Assembly: GCF_009600605.1 (NCBI RefSeq)
Contig: NZ_VWNA01000001.1
Span: forward strand, 2,838,501-2,902,500
Direction of reading: 5' to 3'
From: Segnochrobactrum spirostomi
GTDB lineage: Bacteria; Pseudomonadota; Alphaproteobacteria; Rhizobiales; Segnochrobactraceae
Length of the DNA: 64,000 nt
Shown in pieces: positions 62,870 to 64,000 of the stretch. Position 1 is the stretch's first letter, and each line of letters opens with the position of its first letter. The notes below the pieces were generated by a model. The model made no database searches. It had not been told where the DNA came from and saw only the letters and a list, made by a program, of their open reading frames with translations. Position numbers and translations under genes: made by a program.

Positions 62870-63796
62870 TCATTTCAGGAAGCCCTTGGACTTCAGGTAA
62901 TCCGTGGCGACCGTCTTCGGATCCTCGCCGTCGACCGCGATCTTGGCGTTCAGCGATTGCAGCGTCTCGAGCGACAGGGAGGCGAAGATCGGGTCGAGCA
63001 CCGTCTCGATCTTCGGGTACTCCTTGAGCACGTCGGCGCGCACCACCGGAGCCGGCTCGTAGACGGCCTGAACGCCCTTGGTGTCGGTCAGGACGACGAG
63101 GCCGAGGGCGGCGAGCGCGCCGTCGGTGCCGTAGGCCATCGCGGCGTTGACGCCCGAGGTCTGCTCCGCCGCGGCCTTGATCGTCGCCGCGGTGTCGCCG
63201 CCCGACAAAACGAGGAGCTGGTCCGGGCTGAGCTTGAAGTCGTAGGCCTTCTCGAAGGCGGGGAGGGCGGCGGCGCTCTCGACGAACTCGGCCGAACCGG
63301 CGAGCTTCACCTTGCCGCCCGACGAGACCCACTTCCCGAAATCGTCGAGGGTCGCGAGCTTGTTCGCTTCCGCCACGTCCTTGCGGATCGCGATCGCCCA
63401 GGTGTTGTTCGCGGGGGCGGGCTTCAGCCAGACGAGGTTGTTCTTCTCGGCGTCGAGCTGCTTCGCCTTGGCATAGGCCGAGGCGGCGTTCTTCCACGCC
63501 GGATCGGAATCGATGTTGAAGAAGAAGCCGGCGTTGCCGGTATATTCCGGATAGATCCCGATTTCGCCCGAGATCAGCGCGGTGCGCACGATCTTGGTGG
63601 GGCCGAGCTGGATCTTGCGCTCGACCGGGATGCCGGCGTTCTCAAGCGCGATCGCGATGATGTTGCCGAGCAGCGCGCCCTCGGTGTCGATCTTGGAGCC
63701 GACCACCACGGGGCCCGCGGCGAGCGCCGGCCGGGCGAGCGGGGCGGCGGCGAGGACGAGCGCCGCGGTGGCGAGGACGGCGAGACGTTTCAGCAT
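62870..63796 (-). CDS. osmF: Osmolyte-binding periplasmic protein (OsmF/YehZ-like)
   Basis: A 308-residue substrate-binding protein and first gene of the operon. The signal peptide ends near ARPALAAG (about residue 27). The mature protein shows VVVGSKIDTEGALLGNIIAIAL, ISGEIGIYPEYTGNAG, LKPAPANNTWAIAIRKD and DTKGVQAVYEPAPVVR, matching the OpuAC/OsmF family of betaine-type solutes. The 63-bp gap to the permease gene is the largest inside the operon. About 200 bp upstream to the window edge hold no further gene. Confidence 0.92.
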   Translation of the reverse strand: MLKRLAVLATAALVLAAAPLARPALAAGPVVVGSKIDTEGALLGNIIAIALENAGIPVERKIQLGPTKIVRTALISGEIGIYPEYTGNAGFFFNIDSDPAWKNAASAYAKAKQLDAEKNNLVWLKPAPANNTWAIAIRKDVAEANKLATLDDFGKWVSSGGKVKLAGSAEFVESAAALPAFEKAYDFKLSPDQLLVLSGGDTAATIKAAAEQTSGVNAAMAYGTDGALAALGLVVLTDTKGVQAVYEPAPVVRADVLKEYPKIETVLDPIFASLSLETLQSLNAKIAVDGEDPKTVATDYLKSKGFLK

Positions 63797-64000
63797 GGAC
63801 CTTGTTCTCCGGCGGAGGGGCTCAGCGGGCTTTCGAGCGGAACGGGACGGTCTTGTTGGGAAAGACGGTCTTGAGGGAACATAGTTCCACGGCCTCCCCC
63901 GAAGACGCAACGACGCTAGCTCGACAACTTCGTGTGAGGAAGGCAAATTCTGGTTGTGAACGCCGCCTCCCGGCGAACGGCCTTCCTCCTGAGCCCGCAA

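Overview
The window is 64 kb of GC-rich chromosomal DNA from an alphaproteobacterium, most likely a member of the Hyphomicrobiales (Rhizobiales). The support is: a hemC-hemD-Mic60-hemY cluster beside tsaD-gpsA; an FtcR/Rem-type flagellar regulator; a rhizobial-type L-rhamnose isomerase; a PruR-like periplasmic protein; and dispersed palindromic repeats of kinds common in this order. The genus cannot be read from the sequence. There is no rRNA, prophage, insertion sequence or CRISPR array. Two tRNA genes are present, Gln(TTG) and Gly(CCC).

Layout. 0-2.2 kb: the end of a CDP-deoxysugar (surface polysaccharide) operon. 2.2-3.1 kb: a VapBC toxin-antitoxin pair touching tRNA-Gln. 3.2-8.2 kb: rhaI, a BrkB-family membrane protein, glutamate-cysteine ligase and rsmE. 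8.2-9.4 kb: a small mosaic island (coiled-coil protein gene, hicAB, and broken copies of the rsmE start and gpsA end) lying between rsmE and gpsA. 9.4-16.7 kb: gpsA-tsaD diverging from hemC-hemD-mic60-hemY. 17-21.8 kb: a phosphotransferase/kinase fusion, a frameshifted chemoreceptor and a conserved hypothetical gene. 22-27.2 kb: a four-gene YbhGFSR-like efflux pump. 27.4-33 kb: glgX, an MFS transporter, ribokinase and enoyl-CoA hydratase. 33.2-38.6 kb: a signalling block with ftcR, REC-MarR, REC-REC-EAL, a histidine kinase and a PruR-like protein. 39.3-42.9 kb: a copper module (DUF305 protein, CopZ-like chaperone, CopA, CueR) with facing MerR-type promoters. 43-52.4 kb: an SH3 protein, a ROK-ABC sugar uptake operon with its own promoter, an aldo/keto reductase and an FAH-family hydrolase, then a TetR/GST pair. 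52.4-57.7 kb: a VOC/LysR pair, a GlxA-type regulator, a cysteine hydrolase and a large M23 peptidase. 58-64 kb: tRNA-Gly, a BrnTA pair with a broken toxin, an orphan PhnD-like protein and a complete YehZYXW-type osmolyte ABC operon.

Points of special interest. (1) Both flanks of the gpsA-rsmE junction are duplicated around two different cargoes, as if two alleles of one insertion hotspot had been joined end to end. (2) A PruR-like, potentially pterin-binding, periplasmic protein is coupled to a histidine kinase with two unlike outputs, which may be an undescribed signalling pathway. (3) hemY, the chemoreceptor and the sugar ABC ATPase each carry a frameshift of the same sign in a G/C-rich run, which looks more like single-base deletions in the assembly than decay. 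(4) The brnT toxin is disrupted by two opposite frame changes beside an intact antitoxin. (5) A 4 x 19-bp tandem repeat with a palindromic core sits just upstream of the aldo/keto reductase.
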